Origin: Dehalococcoides mccartyi CG5 | GTDB taxonomy: Bacteria > Chloroflexota > Dehalococcoidia > Dehalococcoidales > Dehalococcoidaceae | DNA length: 64,000 bases | Direction of reading: 5' to 3' | Assembly: GCF_000830885.1 (NCBI RefSeq) | Contig: NZ_CP006951.1 | Coordinates: 868,001-932,000, forward strand | Shown: positions 1 through 8,738 of the stretch, in pieces | Layout: every line of letters begins with the position of its first letter | Numbering within the stretch: the first letter of the stretch is position 1 | Program-made: the position numbers and the translations under genes | The notes under the pieces: generated by a model | Databases searched by the model: none | Seen by the model: the letters and a program-made list of their open reading frames with translations, nothing else | What the model was told of the DNA's origin: nothing

Positions 1-596
1 GGCAGGTTGTTGGGCTCCATCTGTTCTTTAAGGAAACCGCGTCGGGCACCAAGTGCCAAAACCAGAGCCATAGCAGAAACACCGGCATTGATATGCACAA
101 CCGTACCACCGGCAAAGTCCAGAACACCCAGATTAAAAAGCCAACCACCATCGCCCCAAACCCAGTGGGCAATAGGTGAATATATAAGGCAAAGCCAGAG
201 TGCTCCAAACATGAGCAAAGCGCTAAAACGGATTCTCTCTACTACTGCACCGGTAATAAGTGCCAGAGAGATAATAGCAAACATACCCTGGAACATCATG
301 AAGGCCAGATGAGGTACTGTGGTGGCATAAGTATCAGACGGATCCTGCCCCACACCACTTAAGCCAAAGAAGTTCAGACCGCCTACCAACCCGTTGATGT
401 CGTTGCCGAAACCAAGGCTGTAACCGATCAAGACCCAGAGTACACCACCCAGAGCCATTGCCCCAAAGCTCATCATAAGAGTGGAAACCAGATTTTTGCG
501 CCGAACCATGCCTCCATAAAACAGAGCCACGCCCGGGGTCATTAGCATGACCAAAGCGGTGGAGACAAGTAACCAAGTCGTATCGCCGCTGTCCAT
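1..596 (-). CDS. amt: Ammonium transporter Amt (3' part outside window)
   Basis: Membrane channel that imports ammonium. The 198 residues visible have Amt/Rh family hallmarks: an N-terminal FYGGMVRRKN segment, several hydrophobic helices, an AHWVWGDGGW stretch around residues 143-152 and DFAGGTVVHI at 160-169, which holds the conserved pore aspartate and the first pore histidine. The ATG at 594-596 follows an AGGAGGG ribosome binding site at about 7 nt, so the start is firm. The C-terminal half lies beyond the left edge. It is downstream of a GlnR-like regulator and a glutamate synthase operon on the same strand, which fits nitrogen assimilation. A -10/-35 pair and a GlnR-box-like element lie upstream. 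Confidence 0.95.
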   Translation of the reverse strand, partial: MDSGDTTWLLVSTALVMLMTPGVALFYGGMVRRKNLVSTLMMSFGAMALGGVLWVLIGYSLGFGNDINGLVGGLNFFGLSGVGQDPSDTYATTVPHLAFMMFQGMFAIISLALITGAVVERIRFSALLMFGALWLCLIYSPIAHWVWGDGGWLFNLGVLDFAGGTVVHINAGVSAMALVLALGARRGFLKEQMEPNNL

Positions 597-622
597 AACT
601 AAACCCTCCTTCTGTATCTTTA

Positions 623-650
623 TATATACAGTTTAGCTATGGCAGGTTAA
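623..650 (-). promoter_or_regulatory. Predicted amt promoter
   Basis: On the minus strand TTAACC (645-650) and TATATA (623-628) are separated by 16 nt, a plausible housekeeping promoter. Transcription would start near 616, giving a short leader with the AGGAGGG site. The GlnR-box-like element at 690-705 would be centred about 80 nt upstream of this start. Confidence 0.5.
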
Positions 651-689
651 AAACAGATTAAGCCTGTATTGCAATCAAATTAATTTTAA

Positions 690-705
690 GTTTCGGGGAT
701 GTTAC
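690..705 (-). promoter_or_regulatory. GlnR-box-like element upstream of amt
   Basis: Read on the minus strand the sequence is GTAAC-ATCCCC-GAAAC, an exact a-site/b-site pair of the actinobacterial GlnR consensus (GTnAC-N6-GAAAC). It lies in the 138-nt gap between a GlnR-like regulator gene and amt, at an activator-type distance from the predicted amt promoter. The consensus comes from knowledge of Streptomyces GlnR; its use here is inferred. Confidence 0.55.
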
Positions 706-734
706 AGCGGAAAGAAAACCGGAATTGAAAAACG

Positions 735-1406
735 CTAAAAACGGCGTTTAAAGCGGTAGCCAATGTTACGTACCGTCTCAACAAATGTATGAGTTGAATC
801 CTCTATTTTGCCACGCAAACGGGTAATGTGGACATCTACAGTGCGGTCACCGCCGTAATAGTCATATCCCCACACCTTGTTAAGCAAAGCCTCGCGTGAA
901 AAAACCCGTCCCCTGTTTTGGGCTAAAAATTTTAAAAGCTCAAATTCACGGAATGTCAGCTCAAGCAATTGCCCTGCCAGAGTAACCTCGCAACCAAGGG
1001 TATCTATTATAAGGTCACCGGCCTTAATAATACCCGGCTCACCCATGCCCCATTTTTCAGCCAAACGCGCCAAGCGGACTTTGAGTTCATTTACCGAACC
1101 GGGCCAGCGGATAAAATCATCCAGCCCCGGTTTAAGGGCTATATCTTCATAATCATCAGCCGGTAATAAACCCATAACCAGAGGGTTTTTGTCCAACTGA
1201 ATATCTTCCGGTATTTCCCATTCGGATTGTTCCGCTTTAAGACTAAGAAAGTCCAGCAGAATAATGTCAGGAGCAAATTCGAACAAAGAGGGATAGGCTA
1301 AAACACAAGAGACCGCCTGTTTTATCTCAAACCGGTCAGCCTCCAGTTCCTTCAGCAAATTACCATTTTTTTTAGCATCAGCAGTGACAATAAACAGTTT
1401 TAACAA
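735..1406 (-). CDS. OmpR-family regulator resembling GlnR
   Basis: A 223-residue response-regulator-like protein: a divergent receiver domain (about 1-115) and an OmpR/PhoB winged helix (about 127-220). The candidate phosphorylation Asp is D52, but the acidic pocket is reduced to D10 and the usual Lys is replaced by Trp (W101), so it may work without phosphorylation, as actinobacterial GlnR does. The DNA-binding domain is very GlnR-like: LTFREFELLKFLAQ, GRVFSREALL, VWGYDYYGGDRTVDVH and VRNIGYRF. The start is a TTG behind AAGGCGGG. It is the last gene of the glutamate synthase operon and sits next to amt, so a nitrogen-regulation role is likely. No sensor kinase is adjacent. Confidence 0.8.
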   Translation of the reverse strand: MLKLFIVTADAKKNGNLLKELEADRFEIKQAVSCVLAYPSLFEFAPDIILLDFLSLKAEQSEWEIPEDIQLDKNPLVMGLLPADDYEDIALKPGLDDFIRWPGSVNELKVRLARLAEKWGMGEPGIIKAGDLIIDTLGCEVTLAGQLLELTFREFELLKFLAQNRGRVFSREALLNKVWGYDYYGGDRTVDVHITRLRGKIEDSTHTFVETVRNIGYRFKRRF

Positions 1407-1427
1407 CTGACCCGCCTTAAGTATTTC

Positions 1428-2198
1428 CTAATAAGCGTACAGCCTGCCATAAGGCCTGAGATACTTAGGATAGAGCTTGTAGAAAGGCCTAGCAGCTATC
1501 TCCTCTGCATTATAACCAAAGTGCAGGGCAAATTCATCAATTAAGGGGCGCAATACTTGCCAGTCCGATTCATCCAACTCGGCCTTAGCCACTTCTTTGC
1601 CCAGCTGGTGGTCTTCTACCTTGCCGCTCATATATATTACACCGCCATGCATGCCTGTGCCTATAAAATTGGCCTTGTGGGTTTCATTTTCTTCAAGACC
1701 CAAACCCAGCACAACCAGCACGCCTCCGGCCATGTACTCACCCAAAAAGTCCTGAGCGGTACTGCCTATAACCAGTGAGGGTTTTTTATCCTGATAGGCT
1801 TTCATATGTATACCGGCCCGGTAACCCACATAATCACGCACAAAGAGTTTGCCGCCGCGGGCAGACATGCCAAATATATCCCCTCCATGCCCGTGCACCA
1901 CTATACGTCCGTTATTTAGAGTATTGCCGCAGCAATCCTGTACATTTCCGTTAACAGTTATGCTTGGGCCATCCATAAAAGCCCCCAGGTCATTACCGGG
2001 TGTGCCATTTATGGTTATTTTCACATCCCCTTTAAGGCTGGTACCTATATACCGTTGACCGCAGGCATTATTGAGCTCCAAGGAACGGGTGCCTTCATTT
2101 ACCAGCTCACACAAACGGGTATTCAGATCACGGTAGTAAACACCGTGTAAATTAACACAGGCATTATCCTGATTTTGTTTTACTTCAATGCTAGTCAT
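1428..2198 (-). CDS. Glutamate synthase GXGXG-domain subunit
   Basis: Stand-alone equivalent of the C-terminal GXGXG (third) domain of the large glutamate synthase subunit, 256 residues. Glycine-rich beta-helix repeats are visible: GNDLGAFMDG, NGNVQDCCGNT, GHGGDIFGMSARGG, YVGYRAGIHM and STAQDFLGEYMAGG. In full-length GltB this domain packs against the FMN domain and has a structural role. The ATG directly follows the stop of the FMN-domain gene, so the two are translationally linked. It belongs to the archaeal-type arrangement in which GltB is split into separate polypeptides. Confidence 0.9.
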   Translation of the reverse strand: MTSIEVKQNQDNACVNLHGVYYRDLNTRLCELVNEGTRSLELNNACGQRYIGTSLKGDVKITINGTPGNDLGAFMDGPSITVNGNVQDCCGNTLNNGRIVVHGHGGDIFGMSARGGKLFVRDYVGYRAGIHMKAYQDKKPSLVIGSTAQDFLGEYMAGGVLVVLGLGLEENETHKANFIGTGMHGGVIYMSGKVEDHQLGKEVAKAELDESDWQVLRPLIDEFALHFGYNAEEIAARPFYKLYPKYLRPYGRLYAY

Positions 2199-3701
2199 TT
2201 ATTCACCTGCCGCCCTTACTCCAAGTATTTTCAGCTCTTCAGCGGATAGACCCACACCCCGCAGATGGAGGCGGTTACCTCTGAGACTTTCAATAGCATT
2301 TACGCCCAAGCCGCCCAGCATATCCTTAATCTCCAAACTCCAACCGCGAAGCAGATTGGAAAGGCGCTTGGCGCCTATTTCAGGGTTGATCCTCTTGGTC
2401 AGAGCCAAATCTGAGGTACAAATACCCCAAGAGCATTTGCCAGTATGGCATTGCTGGCAGAGATGACAGCCTAAAGCTACCAGAGCGGCTGTGCCGATAT
2501 TGACAGCGTCAGCACCCAAAGCAATAGCCTTGAAAACATCACCGCTGTTGCGGATACCGCCTGAAATCACCAGCGAAGCCTGATTGCGGATACCTTCTTC
2601 ACGCAGTCGTGAATCAACCGCCGCCAGAGCCAGTTCAATAGGTATACCCACGTTATCACGGATAACCTTGGGAGCAGCACCGGTAGCACCCCGCATACCG
2701 TCAATGGTCACAATATCCGCACCCGCCCGGACAATACCGCTGGCAATAGCTGCCACGTTATGTACCGCTGCAATTTTTACTGAAATGGGCACGCGATACC
2801 GGGTGGCTTCTTTAAGGCCATATATAAGCTGTGAAAGGTCTTCAATAGAGTAAATATCGTGCTGGGGGGCGGGAGAAATAGCATCTGTCCCCATGGGTAT
2901 CATGCGGGTAAGGGAAACATCTGCACTCACCTTTTCACCGGGCAAATGTCCGCCAATGCCGGGTTTGGCACCCTGGCCTATTTTGATTTCTACTATTCGG
3001 CCGGAGTTCAGGTAATCATTCTGGACACCATAACGGCCGGAAGCTACCTGCACAATGGTATTATCCTTGAATTCCATCAGGCTGGAGTGAAGACCGCCTT
3101 CACCGGTATTCCACATAGTGCCCATGTTTTTGGCGGCCTGAGCCAGAGAACGGTGGACATTCAGGCTGATAGCGCCATATGACATGGCAGAGAACATCAG
3201 CGGTACATCAATCTTTACCTGAGGAGCAACGTTCACTTCTATATTGCCGTATTTATCAAAAGTGGCTTTTTCAGGTTTGCGTCCCAAATAGGTGGTCAGT
3301 TCCATAGGCTCACGCAAAGGGTCTATGGAGGGGTTGGTAACCTGTGAAGCATTTATAAGCAGTTTATCCCAGTAAATGGGCTTGGCCTTGTCCATACCCA
3401 TACCGGTAAGTAGAACACCGCCTGTTTCAGCCTGCTTGAAAATATCTTCTATCATTTCAGGCGTCCAGTTGGCATTCTGGCGGTATTCCAGAGGATTATT
3501 CCGAACTACCAGCGCACCGGTGGGGCAGAAAGTCACACAGCGGTGACAACCCACACAGTTCTGGTTGCGAACCTTTATCTGATCGTCATCCGCGTCATAA
3601 TAGTGGGTATCAAAGCTGCACTGGGTTATGCAGACCTTGCACTTGATACAACGATCTTCAATTCTGTCTACTATAAATTTAGAAGGTAAAAATGTCTTCA
3701 T
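2199..3701 (-). CDS. Glutamate synthase FMN-domain subunit with N-terminal ferredoxin domain
   Basis: Catalytic part of a split glutamate synthase, 500 residues, converting 2-oxoglutarate plus ammonia to glutamate. An N-terminal 2[4Fe-4S] domain has C18, C21, C24, C28 and C49, C52, C55, C59. The FMN (beta/alpha)8 domain follows, with MSYGAIS, EGGLHSS, KIGQGAKPGIGGHLPG and GMRGATGAAP. Near residue 400 CHLCQQCHTGKC corresponds to the 3Fe-4S cysteine motif of GltB. The built-in ferredoxin domain and a separate ferredoxin gene at the head of the operon suggest an iron-sulfur electron path. Two nucleotides separate it from hisF and none from the GXGXG subunit. Confidence 0.92.
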   Translation of the reverse strand: MKTFLPSKFIVDRIEDRCIKCKVCITQCSFDTHYYDADDDQIKVRNQNCVGCHRCVTFCPTGALVVRNNPLEYRQNANWTPEMIEDIFKQAETGGVLLTGMGMDKAKPIYWDKLLINASQVTNPSIDPLREPMELTTYLGRKPEKATFDKYGNIEVNVAPQVKIDVPLMFSAMSYGAISLNVHRSLAQAAKNMGTMWNTGEGGLHSSLMEFKDNTIVQVASGRYGVQNDYLNSGRIVEIKIGQGAKPGIGGHLPGEKVSADVSLTRMIPMGTDAISPAPQHDIYSIEDLSQLIYGLKEATRYRVPISVKIAAVHNVAAIASGIVRAGADIVTIDGMRGATGAAPKVIRDNVGIPIELALAAVDSRLREEGIRNQASLVISGGIRNSGDVFKAIALGADAVNIGTAALVALGCHLCQQCHTGKCSWGICTSDLALTKRINPEIGAKRLSNLLRGWSLEIKDMLGGLGVNAIESLRGNRLHLRGVGLSAEELKILGVRAAGE

Positions 3702-3702
3702 T

Positions 3703-4464
3703 TTAGTTCTCCAGCCTTACCGGCAAACCCTTGCTCTTAAGATACTTTTTTACTTCGGCTATGCTATACCGCCCGTAATGGAAAATGCTAGCCGCCAGCA
3801 CCGCATCTGCCTGCCCCTTATCCAAGGCGTTATACAGGTCTTCCGGGCTACCCGCTCCGCCGGAGGCGATAACAGGTATATTTAAGCGGGAACCTACTTC
3901 CCGATTAAGTTCGTTGTCATATCCGGTATTTTTACCGTCGGCATCAATACTGGTCAGGAGTATTTCCCCCGCACCCAACTGCTCTGCTTTCATCGCCCAC
4001 TCCACCGCATCCAGACCGGTGGGTTTCTTTCCGCTATGGGTATAAACCTGCCAACTATTGCCTTCCCTTTTGGCATCAATGGCTACCACGATACACTGGC
4101 GGCCAAATTTTTCAGCCCCACGGCTTATCAGATCAGGGTCAGATACTGCTGCCGAATTTACAGAAACTTTGTCAGCACCTGCCCTGAGCAGCGTAGTCAT
4201 ATCAGCAATGCTCCGCAGACCGCCCCCCACACACAGTGGTATAAAAACCTCTTTGGATACTTTTTCCACCACCTCAGCCATAGTCTTGCGTTCTTCGGTA
4301 GTGGCGGAAATATCCAGAAATACCAGCTCGTCAGCACCTTCACGGTAGTAACGGGCCGCCAGTTCCACCGGGTCACCGGCATCACGCAGATTTACAAAAC
4401 TGGTGCCTTTGACTACCCGTCCGTTATTCACATCTAAACATGGAATAACCCGCTTATTCAGCAT
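3703..4464 (-). CDS. hisF: Imidazole glycerol phosphate synthase subunit HisF
   Basis: Cyclase subunit of IGP synthase: uses ammonia from HisH to turn PRFAR into imidazole glycerol phosphate and AICAR in histidine biosynthesis. The 253-residue length is typical, and both catalytic aspartates are present at family positions, D11 (IPCLDVNNG) and D130 (VVAID), with phosphate loops CVGGGLR and ASGGAG. Its start overlaps the end of the glutamate synthase amidotransferase gene by 7 nt. Its partner HisH is two genes upstream in the same operon, separated from it by two glutamate synthase genes, which is unusual. Confidence 0.96.
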   Translation of the reverse strand: MLNKRVIPCLDVNNGRVVKGTSFVNLRDAGDPVELAARYYREGADELVFLDISATTEERKTMAEVVEKVSKEVFIPLCVGGGLRSIADMTTLLRAGADKVSVNSAAVSDPDLISRGAEKFGRQCIVVAIDAKREGNSWQVYTHSGKKPTGLDAVEWAMKAEQLGAGEILLTSIDADGKNTGYDNELNREVGSRLNIPVIASGGAGSPEDLYNALDKGQADAVLAASIFHYGRYSIAEVKKYLKSKGLPVRLEN

Positions 4465-5588
4465 GTAGTAGCTTCCTTCTGAGCTTTAATGGGATTCTTC
4501 AAACTGCCAATCACCGGCACGCCCCCAACGGGCAACCAGACCTTATCCAGTTCAGGTTGTACCAGCCTGATAGCAGACTCTTCAGATGAAATAAACAGTT
4601 TGGATCGGTATTCACCAACTACCATAGGACGCAGGCGGATACGGTCAGTCATACCTATCATTTCGCCGGTATGAGCTATGATAACGGTAAATGGTCCGTT
4701 CAAGAGCAAACCGCCATAAATCTGACGAAGAGTAATCATAATCTTCCGTTCGGCTTCCGGCATACGGGCAATCTGGCTCCAAAGAGGGGCGGAGAATACC
4801 TTGGCAGCCATCTCAACAGACAGGCCGTGCTTGCGCATCAGCAGGTCTACTCCATAAGCTATTACCTCAGTATCGGTTTCCATAGTACACTGGTAGCCGT
4901 ATTGCTCCAGAAAACGCTTGTTTATACCATAGGAAGAAATTTCACCGTTATGCACCACCGTCCAATCCAGCAAGCTGAAAGGGTGAGCACCGCCCCACCA
5001 TCCCTTGGTATTGGTAGGAAAGCGGCCGTGGGAAGTCCACAGATAGCCTTCGTATTCCTCCAGACGGAAGAACCGGCCGATATCCTCAGGATAACCCACA
5101 CCTTTGAAAACACCCATGTTTTTGCCGCTGGAAAAGACGAAAGCATCATCTATACAGGTGTTTATATACATTACCCGGTCTACCACATAATCTTCTTCGC
5201 TAAACTGCCCGCGCTTTTCAGCACTGATAGAAACAAAGTATCTCCAGACAATGGGAGGGTTAACAATCCCCTTCTGGTCACGGGTAGGAACTTCTTCTTT
5301 GTGTTTAACATTCAGGAATTTTTCCAGAAAACACTCCGTCTCGGTTTTAGCTTTCTGGCTAAGGAACATGATATGAAAAGCATAATCATCTGCAAAATCA
5401 GGGTAGATGCCATAAGCGGCAAAACCGCCGCCCAGTCCGTTTCCGCGATCATGCATACTGCCGATAGCAATAATCAAATCTTCCCCGGAAAAACGCCCTC
5501 CGGAGGTATCCATCACCCCAAAAAGCGAACAGGCATCTATAACCTTGCTGTCCGAATGGCTATTGCTTACTCTAGTTAAGTCTCTCAT
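4458..5588 (-). CDS. Glutamate synthase class II amidotransferase subunit
   Basis: Stand-alone version of the N-terminal glutaminase domain of GltB (Ntn-type GATase II), 376 residues, which releases ammonia from glutamine. The likely nucleophile is C20 in [11 protein letters not shown], which aligns with the DAC-G start of mature GltB and implies removal of a 19-residue propeptide. Other family signatures are [27 protein letters not shown] and [11 protein letters not shown]. It lies between the oxidoreductase and hisF on the minus strand. Despite hisF next door, this is a class II enzyme and not a HisH homologue; HisH is encoded separately. Confidence 0.88.
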   Translation of the reverse strand: MRDLTRVSNSHSDSKVIDACSLFGVMDTSGGRFSGEDLIIAIGSMHDRGNGLGGGFAAYGIYPDFADDYAFHIMFLSQKAKTETECFLEKFLNVKHKEEVPTRDQKGIVNPPIVWRYFVSISAEKRGQFSEEDYVVDRVMYINTCIDDAFVFSSGKNMGVFKGVGYPEDIGRFFRLEEYEGYLWTSHGRFPTNTKGWWGGAHPFSLLDWTVVHNGEISSYGINKRFLEQYGYQCTMETDTEVIAYGVDLLMRKHGLSVEMAAKVFSAPLWSQIARMPEAERKIMITLRQIYGGLLLNGPFTVIIAHTGEMIGMTDRIRLRPMVVGEYRSKLFISSEESAIRLVQPELDKVWLPVGGVPVIGSLKNPIKAQKEATTC

Positions 5589-5600
5589 GGAAATCTCCTG

Positions 5601-6908
5601 CTAATGCTTGAAATCTGCCGGGGCTACCCTGCCCGAAGTGTTGCCATGAAGATGTTCTTCACGGCTGTCAGCCGACAGATAGGCCAGACCAAAATTTTCA
5701 TTAAGTATATTATCTTTAATGGGGCGTACATCACTCCGGTCACGCATGAGGCCGAAGATAATGCCGGCAGTATCTGTTTCACCCAGAGTCAACATGCCCA
5801 CAATCTTGCCTTCGGCATTTAAAACCAGCTTCTTGTAGCCGTTGGCAGTCAGAGTTGAAAGAACCTCAAGACCGCTGGCGTCCGGCGGCAATACTGACAT
5901 ACCGGCAGTGGCAATATCCATGCCAAAGTAGTTTAGCGAGTTCATTACTGTACCGCCGTGATAGGTGGTATCCATGCCGGCCATATTGTAACCGGCTATC
6001 CGCCCGCCTATATAGGCATTCGGCCAAATAGGGGTAACCCTTCGGCTGTTATAAATAAAGTCAAAAGATTCGCAGGCATCGCCGCAGGCATATACGTCAG
6101 GGTTGCTGGTGCGCATATTATCATTTACCACCACCCCGCGGTTTACTTCCAATCCGGCGGCTTTAAAAAGCTCTGTCCGGGGAATAACACCAATAGCTAT
6201 TACCAGCATCTGGCTTTCTATCTGGTGGCCGTTATCCAGCTCAACTCCGGCAACTTTGTGCAGACCCAGCACTTTACTGACGGTCCGCCCGGTATTTAAT
6301 TTCACACCGTAAGAAGTGACTGTCTGAGCGGCTATCTTACCGGCTGCTTCATCCAGAATAGTATTCAGGATATGACCTTTAAGCTCAATTATGTCTACTT
6401 CTATACCCAGCTTGGTCAAGGCATCTGCGGCACTCATGCCTATAAGCCCGCCGCCGATAATCACCGCTTTCTTTACATTCTCGGCCTTTACATAGCCGTC
6501 TATCAAAACAGCGTCTTTCATATTAATAAAGTTAAAAACACCCGCCTTGTTTGACCCGTCAATAGGCGGAACAATGGGTTTGCCGCCGGGGGCAAGCAGG
6601 AGTTTGCCGTAACTAATCTTTTCTCCGTTTGAAAGGCTGACTTCATGGGTGGCTGTATTCACTGCTTCCACTTTGGTATCAGTCAGACAGGTAATGTTGT
6701 TGTTAGCATAAAACTCCGGGCGGCGGAAAAGTATTTTTTCCACGGTTTTCTGTCCGGAAAGATACTTGGCTATCATGGGGCGTGAATATGCCAGATAAGG
6801 CTCTTCCCCCACTATGACAATAGAACCGTCACGGTCTACTTCACGAATAGCCTCTGCCGCGCCTATACCGCCGGCAGAACATCCTACAATTAAATAATCG
6901 GCTTTCAT
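5601..6908 (-). CDS. FAD/NAD(P)-dependent oxidoreductase, probable reductase of glutamate synthase
   Basis: A 435-residue pyridine nucleotide-disulfide oxidoreductase-fold flavoprotein. FAD-binding GCSAGGIGAAEAI is near the N-terminus, the NAD(P)-binding IGGGLIGMSAADAL is around residue 150, and VYACGDA is the second FAD motif. No redox-active CxxxxC is seen in the FAD domain, so it resembles NADH oxidase, nitrite reductase or ferredoxin reductase-like enzymes rather than glutathione reductase. It overlaps hisH by 4 nt (ATGA). Its place between split gltB genes suggests it passes electrons from NAD(P)H to the FMN subunit; this is inferred from context. Confidence 0.82.
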   Translation of the reverse strand: MKADYLIVGCSAGGIGAAEAIREVDRDGSIVIVGEEPYLAYSRPMIAKYLSGQKTVEKILFRRPEFYANNNITCLTDTKVEAVNTATHEVSLSNGEKISYGKLLLAPGGKPIVPPIDGSNKAGVFNFINMKDAVLIDGYVKAENVKKAVIIGGGLIGMSAADALTKLGIEVDIIELKGHILNTILDEAAGKIAAQTVTSYGVKLNTGRTVSKVLGLHKVAGVELDNGHQIESQMLVIAIGVIPRTELFKAAGLEVNRGVVVNDNMRTSNPDVYACGDACESFDFIYNSRRVTPIWPNAYIGGRIAGYNMAGMDTTYHGGTVMNSLNYFGMDIATAGMSVLPPDASGLEVLSTLTANGYKKLVLNAEGKIVGMLTLGETDTAGIIFGLMRDRSDVRPIKDNILNENFGLAYLSADSREEHLHGNTSGRVAPADFKH

Positions 6909-7522
6909 TTTTTATCTCCCAGAGCCATCTTAAAAAAGTTTTGATATAACTTTAAGCCGTAGCTACCGCTCTTTTCCGGATGGAACTGGGTAGCGATTAG
7001 GCGTTTATTGATAACCAGACTGCAAAAATCCACTCCATAGTCTGTGGTTGCCCCTATAATATTCCGGTCTGCAGGGCTGGCATAATAACTGTGAACAAAA
7101 TAAAAATCTGTCCCGTCAGGAATACCTTCAAATAAAGGGTGGGAAACCCTTTGCTTCAGCTGATTCCAGCCCATTTGGGGTATCTTTACCCCGTCAGGCA
7201 GGCGTTTTACTTCACCCGCCAAAATACCAAGGCACTTAGTCTGACCGCCCTCTTCAGTGGAGTCAAAAAGCACCTGCATACCCACACATATAGCCAGCAG
7301 GGGAATATCCCTCTTTACCAGCTCTTTTATAGCCTCATCCAACCCTTTTGCCCGCAGACCGGCTACCGTGTCAGCGGCTGCACCTACTCCGGGCAGGATA
7401 ACCGCCTGGGCTGAAAGAATCTCTTTCGGGTCTGAAGTCAGGGTAAACTCATATCCCAAAGCGTGTATGGCATTCGCCACACTCTTCAGGTTACCCCCTC
7501 CGTAATCAACAAGCGCAATCAT
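6905..7522 (-). CDS. hisH: Imidazole glycerol phosphate synthase glutaminase HisH
   Basis: Class I glutamine amidotransferase that supplies ammonia to HisF. The 205-residue length is typical. The nucleophile C79 lies in LLAICVGMQ, the oxyanion strand is PGVG, and the His/Glu of the triad are in TQFHPEKS. It precedes the oxidoreductase gene with a 4-nt overlap. hisH and hisF are in one transcript but are not neighbours, being separated by two split glutamate synthase genes. Confidence 0.96.
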   Translation of the reverse strand: MIALVDYGGGNLKSVANAIHALGYEFTLTSDPKEILSAQAVILPGVGAAADTVAGLRAKGLDEAIKELVKRDIPLLAICVGMQVLFDSTEEGGQTKCLGILAGEVKRLPDGVKIPQMGWNQLKQRVSHPLFEGIPDGTDFYFVHSYYASPADRNIIGATTDYGVDFCSLVINKRLIATQFHPEKSGSYGLKLYQNFFKMALGDKK

Positions 7523-7537
7523 CGTTTAACTAACTCT

Positions 7538-7969
7538 TTAGCCGTCAATCAGTTCCAAGGCTTCATTCGGGCAGTTAGCCACGCAGGCAGGTATTTCTTT
7601 ACCGCCGCACAGATCGCACTTGAGAATCACATGGTTTGCCTTGTCTTTTATAAGGGCGCTGTTCGGGCAGGCCACAATGCATGTCCAACAGCCGATACAT
7701 CTTTCAGGATCACTGGAAACAATTCCAGTTATGGGGTCACGGGTCATAGCACCGCTGATACAGGAATAAGCGCACCATGGTTCGTCACAGTGGCGGCAGG
7801 GTACAGAGAAACTTATCTCTCCCTTGCGTTCCACCCGTATTCTGGGCTTCTGATTTTCCTTTTTGACGGCCTTAATAACGTCATGAGAGACCGAGTGTTC
7901 GGTCTGGCAGGCTACGCGACACAGGCCGCAGCCCATACACAGTTCTTCTTTAATCTGTACCCTTTTCAT
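7538..7969 (-). CDS. Polyferredoxin (HycB/DMSO reductase beta-like 4Fe-4S protein)
   Basis: Electron-transfer protein of 143 residues with four cysteine groups: CMGCGLCRVAC, CRHCDEPWCAYSC, CIGCWTCIVACP and CDLCGGKEIPAC followed by CPNEAL. This is the pattern of HycB/NrfC-type four-cluster ferredoxins. An upstream in-frame start at 8038 exists, but the ATG at 7967-7969 is preferred because it follows AGGGG and begins MKRVQIKEELC. It is the first gene of the split glutamate synthase operon, so it may deliver electrons to the FMN subunit; dedication to this enzyme is inferred. Confidence 0.85.
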   Translation of the reverse strand: MKRVQIKEELCMGCGLCRVACQTEHSVSHDVIKAVKKENQKPRIRVERKGEISFSVPCRHCDEPWCAYSCISGAMTRDPITGIVSSDPERCIGCWTCIVACPNSALIKDKANHVILKCDLCGGKEIPACVANCPNEALELIDG

Positions 7970-8077
7970 ACTTACCCCTACATACGGTATATAACTTCCG
8001 TATTTATATAAATTAGCACTTAGATAATCGCTTGTCAAATACTGCGCAAGCTAAATCAGACAAAATAAACCATTATT

Positions 8078-8104
8078 ATTTCGCAATCATTTCGCCTGCA
8101 TTAC
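8078..8104 (-). promoter_or_regulatory. Degenerate three-part GlnR-like repeat before the glutamate synthase operon
   Basis: On the minus strand: GTAAT-N6-GAAAT-N6-GAAAT. The first two elements each differ by one base from the GTAAC-N6-GAAAC pair found before amt, with the same 11-bp spacing. It ends about 110 nt upstream of the ferredoxin start and overlaps the 3' tip of mntP. Low complexity makes chance occurrence possible. Confidence 0.35.
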
Positions 8105-8682
8105 AGTAATATGTCCCAACCCAGGGTATGTTCTGCCAGTATTTTTAGACCTATAAAAACCAGTACCAGCCCGCCTGCTACACCAACCCAACGGCTAGCC
8201 ATAAAGCTAATGCGATTGCCCAGTTTAAAACCCAGAAAACTTACAGTCAGTGAAACCAAACCTATCAGCAAAGCTGCAAGCCCGATATTGGTTTCTTCCA
8301 CCGCAAACGCCAAGCCAACTGCCAATGCATCTATAGAAGTAGCTACCGCTACTCCCAGTAAACCAAGCCCCCGGGTAAGGTCAAGTTTTACCAGCTCCTG
8401 GTCATCTTCTCCTTGCAGAGCTTCGTATATCATGCGAACACCGATAAATAACAGCAGGCCAAAAGCAATCCAGTGGTCAAAAGCAGAAATAATATCTATG
8501 ACACTCAGGCCGGCAAAAAAACCGATAACAACCATACCCGCTTGAAATAAACCGAAAGTACCGGCCACCCGCCATATAACTCGGCTTTTAATGCTTGCAT
8601 GGGTACATGCTATGCCGATTGATACGGCAAAACAGTCTGCCGAAAGTCCCAGAGCGATAAATATTACCGACAATAAACTCAT
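8101..8682 (-). CDS. mntP: MntP-type manganese efflux pump
   Basis: Small integral membrane exporter of the MntP (DUF204) family, about 193 residues from the ATG at 8682, with six predicted helices in two homologous halves. The duplicated motifs with membrane aspartates are visible: ALGLSADCFAVSIG near the N-terminus and ATSIDALAVGLAF near the middle. An upstream GTG at 8703 is less likely. No ribosome binding site is visible; TATACT (8694-8699, minus strand) ends 11 nt before the ATG, so the mRNA leader may be almost absent. No yybP-ykoY manganese riboswitch was seen upstream. Confidence 0.85.
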   Translation of the reverse strand: MSLLSVIFIALGLSADCFAVSIGIACTHASIKSRVIWRVAGTFGLFQAGMVVIGFFAGLSVIDIISAFDHWIAFGLLLFIGVRMIYEALQGEDDQELVKLDLTRGLGLLGVAVATSIDALAVGLAFAVEETNIGLAALLIGLVSLTVSFLGFKLGNRISFMASRWVGVAGGLVLVFIGLKILAEHTLGWDILL

Positions 8683-8738
8683 AATAAAATAGTAGTATAA
8701 CACGCATTATGCTATTTTTAAAACATTCTTGACAAACC

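Noticed and set aside
4671-5579. Long plus-strand frame of 302 codons opposite the glutamate synthase amidotransferase
   Set aside because: It is the antisense of a gene with clear class II amidotransferase motifs, and its translation shows no recognisable domain.
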